Shown: positions 42,190 through 51,705, counted from the first letter of the stretch. The stretch: 64,000 nt of DNA from an alpha proteobacterium BAL199 (GCA_000171835.1 ABHC01000003.1:248001-312000), one strand, 5' to 3'. Notes: generated by a model from the letters alone, not told the origin. A program made the numbers and translations.

Positions 42190-42192
42190 TAG
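41095..42192 (+). CDS. IS630-family transposase, copy 2
   Basis: A 365-residue transposase with the same protein sequence as copy 1. The DDE residues (VDEKSQ, LDNYAAH, AVEGFF) and both helix-turn-helix segments are intact, so it is probably active. As in copy 1, the TAG stop codon lies outside the element: TA from the target duplication and G from the flanking CTAG. Confidence 0.93.
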   Translation: MRVWGMRTGISFTVSTADRARLEAIVADRNSPQKHVWRCRIVLLTAAGLGTNAIMREAGVAKTAVWRWQERFAAEGVDGLLRDKTRPSRIPPLDPSVAERVVALTLTDPPGETTHWTAATMAAQTGISVSSVQRIWRAHGLAPHRIRQFKLSNDPEFVTKLRDVVGLYVDPPAHAIVLSVDEKSQIQALDRTQPGLPLKKGRAGTMTHDYKRHGTTTLFAALNVLDGTVIGRNMQRHRHQEFIRFLNHIEAQVPAGKVIHAVLDNYAAHKHPKVRAWLHRHPRWTFHFVPTSCSWLNAVEGFFARLAKRRLKRGVFRSVADLQAAINRFLDEHNASDPKPFNWTADPDKIIAAVRRGHQVLDSIH

Positions 42193-42221
42193 CCGGAAAC
42201 CTCAGGCTGCAGGGCAGACCG

Positions 42222-43766
42222 CTAAGCTCTGACGGCCACGTTATCTTCGGGGTTTCGAAGTTGCCGCCACGGCCCGCCAAACGGAACCCTTTCAGCCGGA
42301 AACACCAGCCGAACCGTCGTGCCCTCGCCCACGCGACTGTTGATCGACATCGCGCCGCCATGGCGTTTGATCAGCCCCTTGGTGATGGCAAGCCCGAGCC
42401 CGGTGCCTCCCTGACGGCTGACGCTGATATCCTCGTCGAGATTGAACGGCTCGGTGACCAGGGCCAAGCGCTCACGTGGAATTCCTTCACCGGAATCCCG
42501 CACCGTCAGGACCAGTTCTCCCTCGTTTCCAGCCTCGGCCGTCAGGGTGATCCGCCCGCCTGGCGGCGTATGCTTGATTGCGTTCGACAACAGGTTGAGC
42601 AGCATCTGCCGTACCGACCGGCGATCGGCGACGAGAACCAACGGTCCCTTTGCCTGTAACTCACACGTCAAACCGCCTTCATCCAACAAGCGCTGCACAG
42701 TTCTGCGCGATTGGTCAAGAACACCAACCACATCAACTTGATCGTCGTGCAATGTGACCTTATCCATTTCAATACGAGAGTAGTCCAGAATGGCATTTAT
42801 GACATCCAGAAGATGAAGACCGCTGTCATTTATATCAGTTGCGTACTCACGATATTTTGGATTGCCGATCCCCCCCCACATTTCATCCCGTATGATTTCT
42901 GACATACCAATGATCGCATTGAGGGGCGTGCGCAGTTCGTGGCTGACATTGGCAAGAAACCGAGTCTTGCTCTCGCTTCCTTCCTTGGCGGCAAGCTGAG
43001 CTTCAACGAGCTCTTCCTCTCGTGCCTTATGCGGCGTGATGTCGCGAAAGAACCCCACCAAGGTCGGCGCTCCATCAATCTGCGTCATGCCGGATGTGAT
43101 TTCCACCGGCACCAGTTGGCCGTCCCGACGCCGAATCGTCGCGTTCGGGGTATGCACCCGCCCGGCAGCCTGGGTGCGCTCCACGCACCAACCATCCCGG
43201 TTGTCCTGATCCCACGCGCAAAGCTCGTCTTTGTGGATCCCGATCAGCGCTGAACCGTCGCATCCGAACAGCGCACCGGCCTGATCATTGGCGTCCAGGA
43301 TAGCCCCGGTGACCGCATCTGCCAGCAGCACCGCGTCTGCACAGGTCTCCAGAATCACACGATGCCGCGCCTCAAGCGCGCGCAGACGAGCATCAGCACG
43401 CGCCCGCTCGGTCACGTCCCGAACAAGGGCCAGAAGAATCTGCCCGCCATCGAATGATATCTTGGAGATCGAAACCTCGGCATCAAACTGATTGCCGTCC
43501 TTACGTCGACCGGTCACACCCCCGCGTTCTTGCATCATCCGGCTCGATTGCGCCGACTGGCGAAATTTCTCGACGTCGGACTCATGCCGGTCACGATGGT
43601 TTTCCGGGATCAGCACGTCGAGCGATTGCCCGAGCATCTCGGCCGCGGAGTACCCGAACATCCGCTCCGCAGAAGCGTTGACGAATACAATCGTCGACGC
43701 GTCATTAACCCCGACGACCCCTTCGTCCAGGGAATGAAGAAACACCAGATCGCGATTCTGCTGCAT
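42222..43766 (-). CDS. PAS-PAS sensor histidine kinase
   Basis: A 514-residue kinase with no transmembrane segment. PAS1 (about 1-125: 'LHSLDEGVVGVNDASTIVFVNASAERMFGYSAAEMLG'), PAS2 (about 130-255: 'ILETCADAVLLADAVTGAILDANDQAGALF'), HisKA with the phospho-acceptor His in FLANVSHELRTPLNAIIGMSE, then HATPase with 'LLNLLSNAIKHTPPGG', DSGEGIP and GGTGLGLAITKGLIKRHGG. No response regulator is adjacent. GGAGG precedes the ATG at 43766. It is a clear paralogue of the kinase at 45389-46564 beyond IS copy 3. Signal unknown; cytoplasmic PAS domains suggest a redox or small-molecule input. Confidence 0.9.
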   Translation of the reverse strand: MQQNRDLVFLHSLDEGVVGVNDASTIVFVNASAERMFGYSAAEMLGQSLDVLIPENHRDRHESDVEKFRQSAQSSRMMQERGGVTGRRKDGNQFDAEVSISKISFDGGQILLALVRDVTERARADARLRALEARHRVILETCADAVLLADAVTGAILDANDQAGALFGCDGSALIGIHKDELCAWDQDNRDGWCVERTQAAGRVHTPNATIRRRDGQLVPVEITSGMTQIDGAPTLVGFFRDITPHKAREEELVEAQLAAKEGSESKTRFLANVSHELRTPLNAIIGMSEIIRDEMWGGIGNPKYREYATDINDSGLHLLDVINAILDYSRIEMDKVTLHDDQVDVVGVLDQSRRTVQRLLDEGGLTCELQAKGPLVLVADRRSVRQMLLNLLSNAIKHTPPGGRITLTAEAGNEGELVLTVRDSGEGIPRERLALVTEPFNLDEDISVSRQGGTGLGLAITKGLIKRHGGAMSINSRVGEGTTVRLVFPAERVPFGGPWRQLRNPEDNVAVRA

Positions 43767-44052
43767 TATCGGCCTCCGTCGCCTAGAGCGTGCGCTTTGA
43801 CGGCACACTGCCATCCGATGGCCAACGAGCCCTTTGACAGGGAACGTCAGAATTTTTGATCTTGCTCGAACAATCAAATATAAATATTCAATTTACCAAC
43901 AATTAGAAAAATAACTCACATCACAACAAACAATAATGTTGATAATATTTTTGATATTTATTGAAAACAACCTATTCATCAATTCAAGATGCCATTCTAT
44001 TAACGCTTTATCAACCAAACTTTCCTAGGTAATTCTACGTACGAAGTTCCTA
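43767..44052. other. AT-rich intergenic region upstream of histidine kinase
   Basis: About 286 bases, with a very AT-rich core at roughly 43860-44035, in strong contrast to the GC-rich surroundings. It should contain the kinase promoter. No gene is seen. It ends in the CTAG site that holds the MITE-like element. Confidence 0.6.
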
Positions 44053-44146
44053 GTGGTGGGAATCAGACAGATGAAACCCGTGCATCAGCAAACGCATGGC
44101 GGAAATCTGCCGATCCAGACGGACTCACCCGTTTGATTTTCACCAC
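44053..44146. mobile_element. 94-bp MITE-like element, IS630/Tc1-type ends
   Basis: The left end GTGGTGGGAATCAGAC and the right end (complement) GTGGTGAAAATCAAAC form a 16-bp inverted repeat with 13 matches. TA flanks both sides (44051-44052, 44147-44148), within CTAG. There is no gene inside. The ends begin GTGG like the IS630 copies but then differ, so it likely depends on a different IS630-family transposase. IS copy 3 is inserted at its right-hand CTAG. Confidence 0.7.
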
Positions 44147-44148
44147 TA

Positions 44149-45297
44149 GTGGATAAAATCCGACATTAGAATCCCGCTCAGGATTCCCGCGGGTTCGGTG
44201 GCGTGCGAGTCTGGGGCATGCGCACCGGGATCAGCTTCACCGTCAGTACCGCCGATCGCGCCCGCCTGGAGGCGATCGTGGCGGACCGCAACAGCCCGCA
44301 AAAGCACGTCTGGCGCTGCCGGATCGTGCTGCTCACCGCCGCGGGCCTGGGCACCAACGCGATCATGCGCGAGGCCGGGGTCGCCAAGACGGCGGTCTGG
44401 CGCTGGCAGGAGCGCTTCGCCGCCGAAGGCGTGGACGGGCTGCTGCGGGACAAGACGCGCCCGTCGCGGATCCCGCCGCTGGACCCCTCGGTGGCCGAGC
44501 GCGTCGTCGCCCTGACCCTGACCGATCCGCCCGGCGAGACGACCCACTGGACCGCCGCAACGATGGCGGCACAGACCGGCATCTCGGTTAGTTCGGTGCA
44601 GCGGATCTGGCGTGCTCACGGTTTGGCCCCGCATCGGATCCGGCAGTTCAAGCTCTCGAACGACCCGGAGTTCGTGACCAAGCTGCGCGACGTGGTCGGG
44701 CTCTATGTCGACCCGCCGGCCCACGCCATCGTGCTCAGCGTCGACGAGAAGAGCCAGATCCAGGCGCTCGACCGCACCCAGCCCGGCCTGCCGCTGAAGA
44801 AGGGCCGCGCCGGCACCATGACCCACGACTACAAGCGCCATGGCACCACCACCTTGTTCGCTGCCCTCAACGTGCTCGACGGCACCGTCATCGGCCGCAA
44901 CATGCAGCGTCACCGCCACCAGGAGTTCATCCGCTTCCTCAACCACATCGAGGCCCAGGTTCCGGCCGGCAAGGTGATCCACGCCGTCCTCGACAACTAC
45001 GCCGCCCACAAGCACCCCAAGGTCCGCGCCTGGCTGCACCGCCATCCCCGCTGGACCTTCCACTTCGTGCCGACCTCATGTTCCTGGCTCAACGCCGTCG
45101 AAGGCTTGTTCGCCAGGCTCGCCAAGCGCCGCCTCAAGCGCGGCGTCTTCCGCTCTGTCGCCGACCTCCAGGCCGCCATCAACCGCTTCCTCGACGAGCA
45201 CAACGCCTCAGATCCGAAGCCCTTCAACTGGACAGCCGATCCCGACAAAATCATCGCCGCCGTCAGGCGTGGGCACCAAGTGTTGGATTCTATCCAC
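44149..45297 (+). mobile_element. IS630-family insertion sequence, copy 3
   Basis: A 1149-bp copy with the same inverted repeats; TA duplication at 44147-44148 and 45298-45299 in CTAG. It is inserted exactly at the end of the 94-bp MITE-like element, between two paralogous histidine kinase genes. It has one coding change relative to copies 1 and 2. Confidence 0.95.
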
Positions 45298-45300
45298 TAG
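44203..45300 (+). CDS. IS630-family transposase, copy 3
   Basis: A 365-residue transposase identical to the other two except for Phe to Leu next to the last catalytic Glu (AVEGLFARL instead of AVEGFFARL). The DDE triad itself is intact. The stop TAG is again completed by the flanking target bases. Confidence 0.93.
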   Translation: MRVWGMRTGISFTVSTADRARLEAIVADRNSPQKHVWRCRIVLLTAAGLGTNAIMREAGVAKTAVWRWQERFAAEGVDGLLRDKTRPSRIPPLDPSVAERVVALTLTDPPGETTHWTAATMAAQTGISVSSVQRIWRAHGLAPHRIRQFKLSNDPEFVTKLRDVVGLYVDPPAHAIVLSVDEKSQIQALDRTQPGLPLKKGRAGTMTHDYKRHGTTTLFAALNVLDGTVIGRNMQRHRHQEFIRFLNHIEAQVPAGKVIHAVLDNYAAHKHPKVRAWLHRHPRWTFHFVPTSCSWLNAVEGLFARLAKRRLKRGVFRSVADLQAAINRFLDEHNASDPKPFNWTADPDKIIAAVRRGHQVLDSIH

Positions 45301-45388
45301 ACATCGGCCTTCACCGATACCTGACTTGAAACACGGCAAGCACGACGGTCATACGGGGAGGAGGCGTTAAGCAAGCCCACGGCGACCG

Positions 45389-46564
45389 TTAGCTGAATGA
45401 CACTCGCCCAGGGGGGAATGACAGCCGAACCGAGGTGCCAAAGCCTTCGCTGCTGTCGATTGAAATCTGACCGCCGTGGCGTTCGACAAGCCGCTTGGTG
45501 ATCGCCAGGCCGAGGCCGGCCCCACCCTGCCGCGTCACGCTGATCTCCTCGTCGACGTTGAACGGTTCTGTGATCCACTCAAGCCGTTCGGCCGGGATAC
45601 CGCGGCCCGTGTCCTCGACGACGATCGCCAACCCGCCCTGCCCATCTACGTCGGAGGTTATCGTGACCCGCCCACCCGGTGGCGTGTGCTTGACGGCGTT
45701 CGACAGCAAGTTCAGCAGCATTTGGCGCATTGCTCGACGGTCGGCGGTCAAGATGGGAGAACCGCTGACCCGTACGACGCAGGTCAGATCGCGCTCCTCC
45801 AGCAGTCCCGCGATGGTGCGTCGGCTCTGCTCCAACAGGTCGGTGACGTCGATGTCTTCATCGTGGAGTGTCACCTTGCCCATCTCGACCCGGGAAAAAT
45901 CCAGGATGTCGTTGATGAGGTCCAGCAGATGCAGACCGCTGTCGTTGATGTCGGTCGCGTACTCGGCGTATTTCGGGTGGCCGACCGCGCCCCACAGTTC
46001 GCTGCGGATCAGTTCCGACATTCCGATGATCGCGTTCAGCGGGGTGCGCAACTCATGGCTCATATTGGCGAGGAAGCGGGTCTTGCTGTCGCTCGCGGCC
46101 CGTGCGGCTTCCCGGGCCGCTATCAGTTCGTACTCGCGCGCCTTGCGGTGGCTGATGTCCCGGTAGAATCCGACCAGCGTAAGAACGCCATCGATCTCGA
46201 TCGTCCTTGCGGTAATCTCAACCGACGACACCGTGCCGTCCCGCCGCTGAATCGTCACATCCGGAAGCAGCATCCGACCGGCGTTGCGCGCGTTGCGGAA
46301 ATCCCAGCGATAGCGGTCGCGCTGTTCAGACGGATGCAGTTCGCTTTGATGCATACCGACCAGTTCCGAGGCATCGCAGGCAAACAACACCCCCGCCCGA
46401 TCGTTGGCTTCGACGATGAGGCCGGTCTCGGCGTTCGCCAACACAATGGCATCACCGCTGGTCTCCAGGATCGCGCGGTGCTTCTCTTCGGCGACGCGGA
46501 CGGGTCCCGCCCGGTCGTCGCCCTTAAGCAAAAACCCACGTGCCTCGTTCACCGGGAGAGCCAT
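45389..46564 (-). CDS. PAS sensor histidine kinase
   Basis: A kinase of about 391 residues with one PAS domain ('ILETSGDAIVLANAETGLIVEANDRAGVLF'), HisKA with FLANMSHELRTPLNAIIGMSE, and HATPase with 'LLNLLSNAVKHTPPGGRV', DTGRGIP and GGAGLGLAITKRLVERHGG. It aligns with the second PAS and kinase core of the protein at 42222-43766, including the unusual 'YATDINDSGLHLLDLIN' segment, so the two are paralogues. The start is uncertain: ATG 46564 is used; GTG 46651 would add 29 residues of poor composition. No response regulator is adjacent; a chemoreceptor lies upstream. Confidence 0.87.
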   Translation of the reverse strand: MALPVNEARGFLLKGDDRAGPVRVAEEKHRAILETSGDAIVLANAETGLIVEANDRAGVLFACDASELVGMHQSELHPSEQRDRYRWDFRNARNAGRMLLPDVTIQRRDGTVSSVEITARTIEIDGVLTLVGFYRDISHRKAREYELIAAREAARAASDSKTRFLANMSHELRTPLNAIIGMSELIRSELWGAVGHPKYAEYATDINDSGLHLLDLINDILDFSRVEMGKVTLHDEDIDVTDLLEQSRRTIAGLLEERDLTCVVRVSGSPILTADRRAMRQMLLNLLSNAVKHTPPGGRVTITSDVDGQGGLAIVVEDTGRGIPAERLEWITEPFNVDEEISVTRQGGAGLGLAITKRLVERHGGQISIDSSEGFGTSVRLSFPPGRVSFS

Positions 46565-46795
46565 CCAACTGCCGGTGCCGTGGCAAGCAAAACCAACACC
46601 AAGCTCGGCATTGTGTCGATCGATCCGCCACACTGCATCTCGCCCGCGCACGCGATCCGAGAGCCGTGCACCGGACGAACGCGATTGGCCATGCCTCTCT
46701 CAACCACTTGGTGGTTCTCCATTACGAGCTTCCGACATCCGCGGACGCGCCACTTTGGTGGAAAGAACTTAACATTCACTTCAAAAACACGTGCA

Positions 46796-48898
46796 TCACG
46801 CTGATCGCACCCGAGCGATGAACGCCTCCACTTCATCCGCCAACTTTTGAGCGTCACGGGCCAGACCGCCCGATGCCTGCAGGACCTGCGCCGCCGCCGC
46901 CCCGGTCTCGCGCGACGCCGCGCTGAGCCCTGTGGTGTTGCGGGACACTTCCTCCGTTCCCGTCGATGCTTCCTGAACGTTCCGAGAAATCTCGTTGGTC
47001 GCGGCGTTCTGTTGCTCGACCGCAGCGGCGATCGACGCGGTGGTCTCGTTCACCTCACTGATCGTCTGCGCGATCGCCCGGATCGATCCGGCCGCATCGC
47101 CGGTTGCAATCTGAATGCCCGTGATCTGCTCGGATATCTCGCTGGTAGCCTTCGCAACCTGTCCGGCCAACGATTTCACCTCGCCCGCGACAACGGCGAA
47201 GCCCTTCCCGGCATCGCCGGCGCGGGCTGCTTCGATGGTGGCGTTCAGCGCCAGAAGGTTGGTTTGCGCCGCGATATCCTGGATCATCGAGATCACGTCC
47301 CCGATCTTCGGCGCGGCCTCAACCAGCCCTTCGACCTGGACGTTGGTCGCTTGAGCCTTTTCTACCGCCTCGGTCGCGATCCGCCGGGACTCGCTTGCCT
47401 GCCGGCCGATCTCCGAGATCGACGCCGACAACTCCTCTGAAGCCGTCGCGACGGTCTGGACGTTGCTGGACGCCTCGCTCGCGGCAGCGGCAACCGCGGC
47501 CGCCTGATTGTTGGTTTGCTCCGCCGTCGACGACATCGTGCCGGCGGTCGACTGCAGTTCGTCGACAGCCCGTGCAACAGCGCCGACGACCGCCTTGACG
47601 CTGGCCTCAAAGCCATCGGCCAGTTCGCTCATCGCGCGCCGCTTGTCCGCCTCGGCTTGCTGTGCCGCAGCCTGCTGCTGGCCCTCCAACCGGCGTACCT
47701 CGCGTGCGTTTTCGCGGAACACCAGGACGGCGCGGGACATCTCGGCGATCTCGTCGGCACCTTTGCCGTCCGGCAGGTCGACGTCCAGATCACCGTCCAG
47801 CAACGCGCGCATGCCATCCGTCAGCCGATGAACCGGCCCGACCACTCGACCAAGCACGATCCAGAACGCCAGCGCCGTCAAACCCAGCGCGGCAACCAGA
47901 ATTGAGCCGTTCACCACCATCGACGAGACGCCGTCGCCTTGCGACTGGCGAGCAAGGCGGGCGGTCGCATCGCTTGCGGCCCCGACCAAAGCCAGCAGGC
48001 TGTCACCGGCCGCCTTCGCCTCCTGTATCCAGGCAGGGCCTTTTATCGGATAGATCGGCCCTTTGCGGCCCGCGGCGTACACCTGCTCACGGACGGCCTG
48101 GAACTGTCCAAAGTAGACCGCCTTGACCTTGTCGGCAGCAGCGACAATCTCCGGTGCGGCGAACTCCTTGGCGAGATAGGTCTCAACCCCGGACCAGGCG
48201 GATTCGGCGCTGCTGCGCAGTTCGGCGAGCCGCTGCAGGACCTGCGGCGACATGGCCGTGCCGGCAGCAACCAACTCGCCGACGATCACCCGCTCGCGCC
48301 CGGCAGACTCGCTGATCGCCCAGACCGCCTGCTTGACCTCCTGCGCCAGCAGAATCCGGGTGTGAATCGTGGGCGGCAGATACTGGGCGGCCGAACGTAG
48401 AGCTTGTGCGTCCATGATGACCGCCGTGGCGGTCGGTACCCACAGCTTTCCACCGTCGGCGCTGCGGGCAATCTTTGGCTTGGTGAAGTCGTCGTCGACT
48501 TTCGCCCGGAGTTCGACAAGTTTCGCGTGAGACGACCGGACAGCGGCAATCAACTCGCTGCGGTTCCGGAAGTCCGCACCGGCTTCGATGCTGGCCAGCG
48601 CATTTTCGAAGGTTGCGTCGGTGGCGAGTCGTTGTTCGGTAATCGCCGACCGCGCGGCATCGTCCGGCGAGTTCCAGCCGGCCAACGCGGTGTTGGTCGC
48701 GTCGCGCTCCACCGCCCAACCGCCGGCCGCTGACTGCAACAGATCAGCTACCTGATTGCTTTCCACGATCTGGACCGACTGCTGCATGTCGTTCCACGAC
48801 CGGAAGCTGCCGACACCAGCCAGCGCGATTACCCCGACCGACAACAGCCCGGTTACGGCCAACAGACTGGTCCGGATTGTTACATTGATAGCAACCAT
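46796..48898 (-). CDS. Methyl-accepting chemotaxis protein
   Basis: A 700-residue chemoreceptor: TM1 near the N-terminus ('[19 protein letters not shown]'), a long helical periplasmic domain (about 32-330), TM2 ('[20 protein letters not shown]'), HAMP ('[25 protein letters not shown]'), and a cytoplasmic signalling domain with the hairpin tip '[26 protein letters not shown]'. The tip contacts CheA/CheW. The ligand is unknown; the all-helical sensor is not Cache-like. Of two ATGs, 48898 has GGGGGA at good spacing and is chosen. No che genes in the window. Confidence 0.93.
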   Translation of the reverse strand: MVAINVTIRTSLLAVTGLLSVGVIALAGVGSFRSWNDMQQSVQIVESNQVADLLQSAAGGWAVERDATNTALAGWNSPDDAARSAITEQRLATDATFENALASIEAGADFRNRSELIAAVRSSHAKLVELRAKVDDDFTKPKIARSADGGKLWVPTATAVIMDAQALRSAAQYLPPTIHTRILLAQEVKQAVWAISESAGRERVIVGELVAAGTAMSPQVLQRLAELRSSAESAWSGVETYLAKEFAAPEIVAAADKVKAVYFGQFQAVREQVYAAGRKGPIYPIKGPAWIQEAKAAGDSLLALVGAASDATARLARQSQGDGVSSMVVNGSILVAALGLTALAFWIVLGRVVGPVHRLTDGMRALLDGDLDVDLPDGKGADEIAEMSRAVLVFRENAREVRRLEGQQQAAAQQAEADKRRAMSELADGFEASVKAVVGAVARAVDELQSTAGTMSSTAEQTNNQAAAVAAAASEASSNVQTVATASEELSASISEIGRQASESRRIATEAVEKAQATNVQVEGLVEAAPKIGDVISMIQDIAAQTNLLALNATIEAARAGDAGKGFAVVAGEVKSLAGQVAKATSEISEQITGIQIATGDAAGSIRAIAQTISEVNETTASIAAAVEQQNAATNEISRNVQEASTGTEEVSRNTTGLSAASRETGAAAAQVLQASGGLARDAQKLADEVEAFIARVRSA

Positions 48899-49099
48899 GC
48901 TGCACATCCCCCGCAGACGTTGTTTTGCAACAAACCGGGCGATGGTGGCAGTGCTTTCTTAATATTTTATTCCGAAAAATAGGTCGCTTTCGTCATTCCT
49001 TAATCGATCCAGATCAATTCCGGCAATATTCGATGCATCCGTTCTTCTGGGTCACCGGAATGCATCATCTGCCATTTCAGATCCGCCGCTGCCGCCCGA
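48899..49099. other. Intergenic, upstream of chemoreceptor
   Basis: 201 bases with an AT-rich patch (about 48955-49035). It should hold the chemoreceptor promoter. A short imperfect inverted repeat (TTGTT-TTGC-AACAA) lies near 48920. No gene and no recognised sigma-28 or sigma-54 element was found. Confidence 0.4.
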
Positions 49100-50647
49100 T
49101 CAAGCCATCCACGCCTCGATCAGGTGCGGTCCTGGCTCAGCGATCGCCCGGGCAAGCGCATCGTTGAACGCCTCGGCCGTATCGACCCGCACGCCGGCAA
49201 CTCCCATTCCCTTGGCAAGGGCGACCCAATCCAGCTCCGGCCGATCCAGGGTCAGCATGTCGATGGCCTTGCGTCCCGGATTCTGCGCGCCGACATTGGT
49301 CAACTCATGCCGAAGAATGGCATACGAACGGTTGGCGAAGATGATGTTGACCACGTCGCAACCCTCGCGCGCCTGAGTCCACAGCGCTTGCAGCGTGTAC
49401 ATGCCGGAACCGTCGCCTTCCGTGCAGATCACCTTACGGTCAGGGCAGGCGATTGCGGCGCCCGTGGCGTATGGCAGGCCCAGGCCGATCGCCCCCCCGG
49501 TCAGGGACAGCCAGTCATGAGGTGCAGAGCCCGCCGTATAGGGCATGAAACCACGGCCGGACGTCACGCTCTCGTCCGCAATGATAGCGTTCTCCGGCAT
49601 CAATCGTCCGAGAGCGGCCGCAACAGCCTCCGGCGTGAGGGCGCCGGTCGCCAACTCCGGCCGCTCGGCCTGCTGCAGCACCGGCTTGGCGTTCCAGGCA
49701 TCCAGTTCGTCGCACAGCGCCGTCAGCACCGCGAGATGGTCGTCGCCGATTTCGGCCAGTGTGTGGACGGCACAGCCTTCGGGCGTCAGCAGGCTTGGCT
49801 TGTTCGGATAGGCGAAGAACGCCACCGGCGCCTTGGTCCCGAGCAGAACCAGCTGCTCTACGCTGGCGAGCTGCTTCAATGCGATATCGACCGGGTACTG
49901 GATGCGTTCGATCGAGACCCGTCCGGCGCCGCGCTGCCAGCGGCCGTTCGAGGTCTGACATGACAGTCGGCAACCGGTCTTGGCGGCAATCCGTCCGGCA
50001 ATCTCCAGCGTATCCGCCCGTAGCGAGCGCCCGGTCATGTGCAACAGCGCCTTGCCGCCGGCCTTCAAGGCTTTGGCCGCTTCACGAACCGCGTCGGCGT
50101 CGGGGCCTGGAAGCGGCGTCGGCGCAACCGGTGCTGCCGGGCCGTTGGACTCGTCCCACGCCGTGTTGGCGGGCAGGATCAGCGTTGCGATCTGGCCCGG
50201 AGGCCCCATGGATGCAGCGACCGCGGCCGCACCGTCGCCGGCGACGTCCTTGGCATCGGTCGATGTCTTGACCCACCCGGATACCGGTCGTGCGATCCCC
50301 TCGATATCAGAGGTCAGAGGTGCGTCGTATTTGATGTGATAGGTCGCGTGCTCGCCGACGATATTGACGATCGGCGTGAACCCCTTCTTGGCGTTGTGCA
50401 GGTTCGCGATCCCGTTTCCGAGCCCCGGACCGAGATGCAGCAGGGTCGACGCCGGTTTGTCGGCCATCCGGCCGTAACCATCGGCCATACCGGTGACAAC
50501 GCCCTCGAACAGGCCCAGCACGCAGCGCATGCCGTCGACCCGGTCGAGTGCGGCAACGAAGTGCATCTCTGAGGTGCCGGGGTTGGTGAAGCAGACGTCG
50601 ACGCCGGATGCCACCAGCGTGCGCACAAGGGATTCCGCGCCGTTCAT
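49100..50647 (-). CDS. TPP-dependent enzyme, acetolactate synthase-like family
   Basis: A 515-residue ThDP enzyme: activating Glu48 in 'GLFEGVVTGMADGYGRMADK', 'LHLGPGLGNGIANLHNAKK', a central domain, and the C-terminal TPP/Mg motif 'CTEGDGSGMYTLQALWTQAREGCDVVNIIFANRSY'. The overall look is nearer benzoylformate/2-oxoacid decarboxylases than true IlvB: there is no regulatory ilvH partner. It diverges from an amidohydrolase 133 bases away, next to a TRAP transporter. Likely a carboligase or decarboxylase in a catabolic pathway; substrate unknown. Confidence 0.85.
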   Translation of the reverse strand: MNGAESLVRTLVASGVDVCFTNPGTSEMHFVAALDRVDGMRCVLGLFEGVVTGMADGYGRMADKPASTLLHLGPGLGNGIANLHNAKKGFTPIVNIVGEHATYHIKYDAPLTSDIEGIARPVSGWVKTSTDAKDVAGDGAAAVAASMGPPGQIATLILPANTAWDESNGPAAPVAPTPLPGPDADAVREAAKALKAGGKALLHMTGRSLRADTLEIAGRIAAKTGCRLSCQTSNGRWQRGAGRVSIERIQYPVDIALKQLASVEQLVLLGTKAPVAFFAYPNKPSLLTPEGCAVHTLAEIGDDHLAVLTALCDELDAWNAKPVLQQAERPELATGALTPEAVAAALGRLMPENAIIADESVTSGRGFMPYTAGSAPHDWLSLTGGAIGLGLPYATGAAIACPDRKVICTEGDGSGMYTLQALWTQAREGCDVVNIIFANRSYAILRHELTNVGAQNPGRKAIDMLTLDRPELDWVALAKGMGVAGVRVDTAEAFNDALARAIAEPGPHLIEAWMA

Positions 50648-50780
50648 GAGGATCGCCTTAGAGGATGAAACCGAAGACGTCGGATCATGGCCGTTGATCG
50701 CGGACAGAACAAGACCGCGTGCTTGCCAAACGACCGCGCAGGCGTGCTTCAATCGACCGTGACCATACCCGGAGGATACC

Positions 50781-51686
50781 GTGACCGACGACGAACTACC
50801 GATCATTGATGCGCACCATCACTTCTGGGAACTCGGGCACGGTCGGCATCCGTGGCTTGAGGATCACGTCGTCCCGTTCCGGTACGGCGACTATTCGGCG
50901 ATCCGCAAGAGCTACCTGATTGACGATTTCCGGCGGGACCATGGGGCCCACAACGTCGTCAAATCGGTCCACATGGAGGCTGAATGGGATCCTCGGGACC
51001 CAGTCGCCGAAACCCGCTGGCTTCACGAGTTGCATGACAGGACCGGCTGGCCGCACGCCGTGGTCGGTCAGGCGTGGTTCACGCGCCCAGACATTGCGAC
51101 AGTGCTGGCCGGTCATGCCGCCTTTCCGTTGATCCGCTCGGTCCGCCAGAAACCGACCGCCGCGCCGTCACCCGACGCGGCCCTCGCCGGTGCCCCCGGA
51201 TCGATGGCCGATCCGGCGTTCCGGGCCGGCTACCGACTGTTGGCCAAGCATGGGCTGCACTACGATCTGCAGACACCATGGTGGCATCTCGGCGAAGCCG
51301 CTGACCTCGCCCGCGACTTCCCGGATACCCTGATCGTCCTGAACCACACCGGATTGCCGTCTGACCGGTCGACCGCCGGACTGGCCGGTTGGCGCGCCGG
51401 AATGGCGGCGTTTGCCGACCAACCGAATACGGCGGTCAAGATCTCCGGCATTGGCGTGCCCGGCCGAGCCTGGACCCCCGACCTGCAGGGAGGCGTGGTG
51501 CTGGAAACCATCCGGCTGTTCGGTGCCGATCGGTGCATGGTCGCCAGCAATTTTCCGGTCGACTCGATCTGTGCCAGCTACGACGAGATTTTTTCCGGTC
51601 TAAAGGCAATTACCGCCATGCTGCCGCTGTCCGAACGGCAGGCGATCTTCCACGACACGGCCATGCGGATCTACCGGCCGGTCTGA
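50781..51686 (+). CDS. Amidohydrolase family 2 / lactonase-like protein
   Basis: A 301-residue TIM-barrel hydrolase: metal-binding HxH in 'IIDAHHHFWELGHGRHPWL', 'NVVKSVHMEAEW', the barrel His of 'LIVLNHTGLPSD' and the late 'CMVASNFPVDSICASYDEIF' Asp motif. This pattern matches L-fuconolactonase-like and 2-pyrone-4,6-dicarboxylate hydrolase-like members. GTG start with a GGAGG site. It diverges from the TPP enzyme and converges with the TRAP operon, so a role in breakdown of a lactone or cyclic acid is an inference. Confidence 0.85.
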   Translation: MTDDELPIIDAHHHFWELGHGRHPWLEDHVVPFRYGDYSAIRKSYLIDDFRRDHGAHNVVKSVHMEAEWDPRDPVAETRWLHELHDRTGWPHAVVGQAWFTRPDIATVLAGHAAFPLIRSVRQKPTAAPSPDAALAGAPGSMADPAFRAGYRLLAKHGLHYDLQTPWWHLGEAADLARDFPDTLIVLNHTGLPSDRSTAGLAGWRAGMAAFADQPNTAVKISGIGVPGRAWTPDLQGGVVLETIRLFGADRCMVASNFPVDSICASYDEIFSGLKAITAMLPLSERQAIFHDTAMRIYRPV

Positions 51687-51705
51687 CCGTTCTGCCGAAG
51701 CGCCG

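Noticed and set aside
38653-45297. A composite transposon built from the three IS630 copies
   Set aside because: Each copy has its own TA duplication in its own CTAG site, which indicates three independent insertions rather than joint movement of the enclosed genes.
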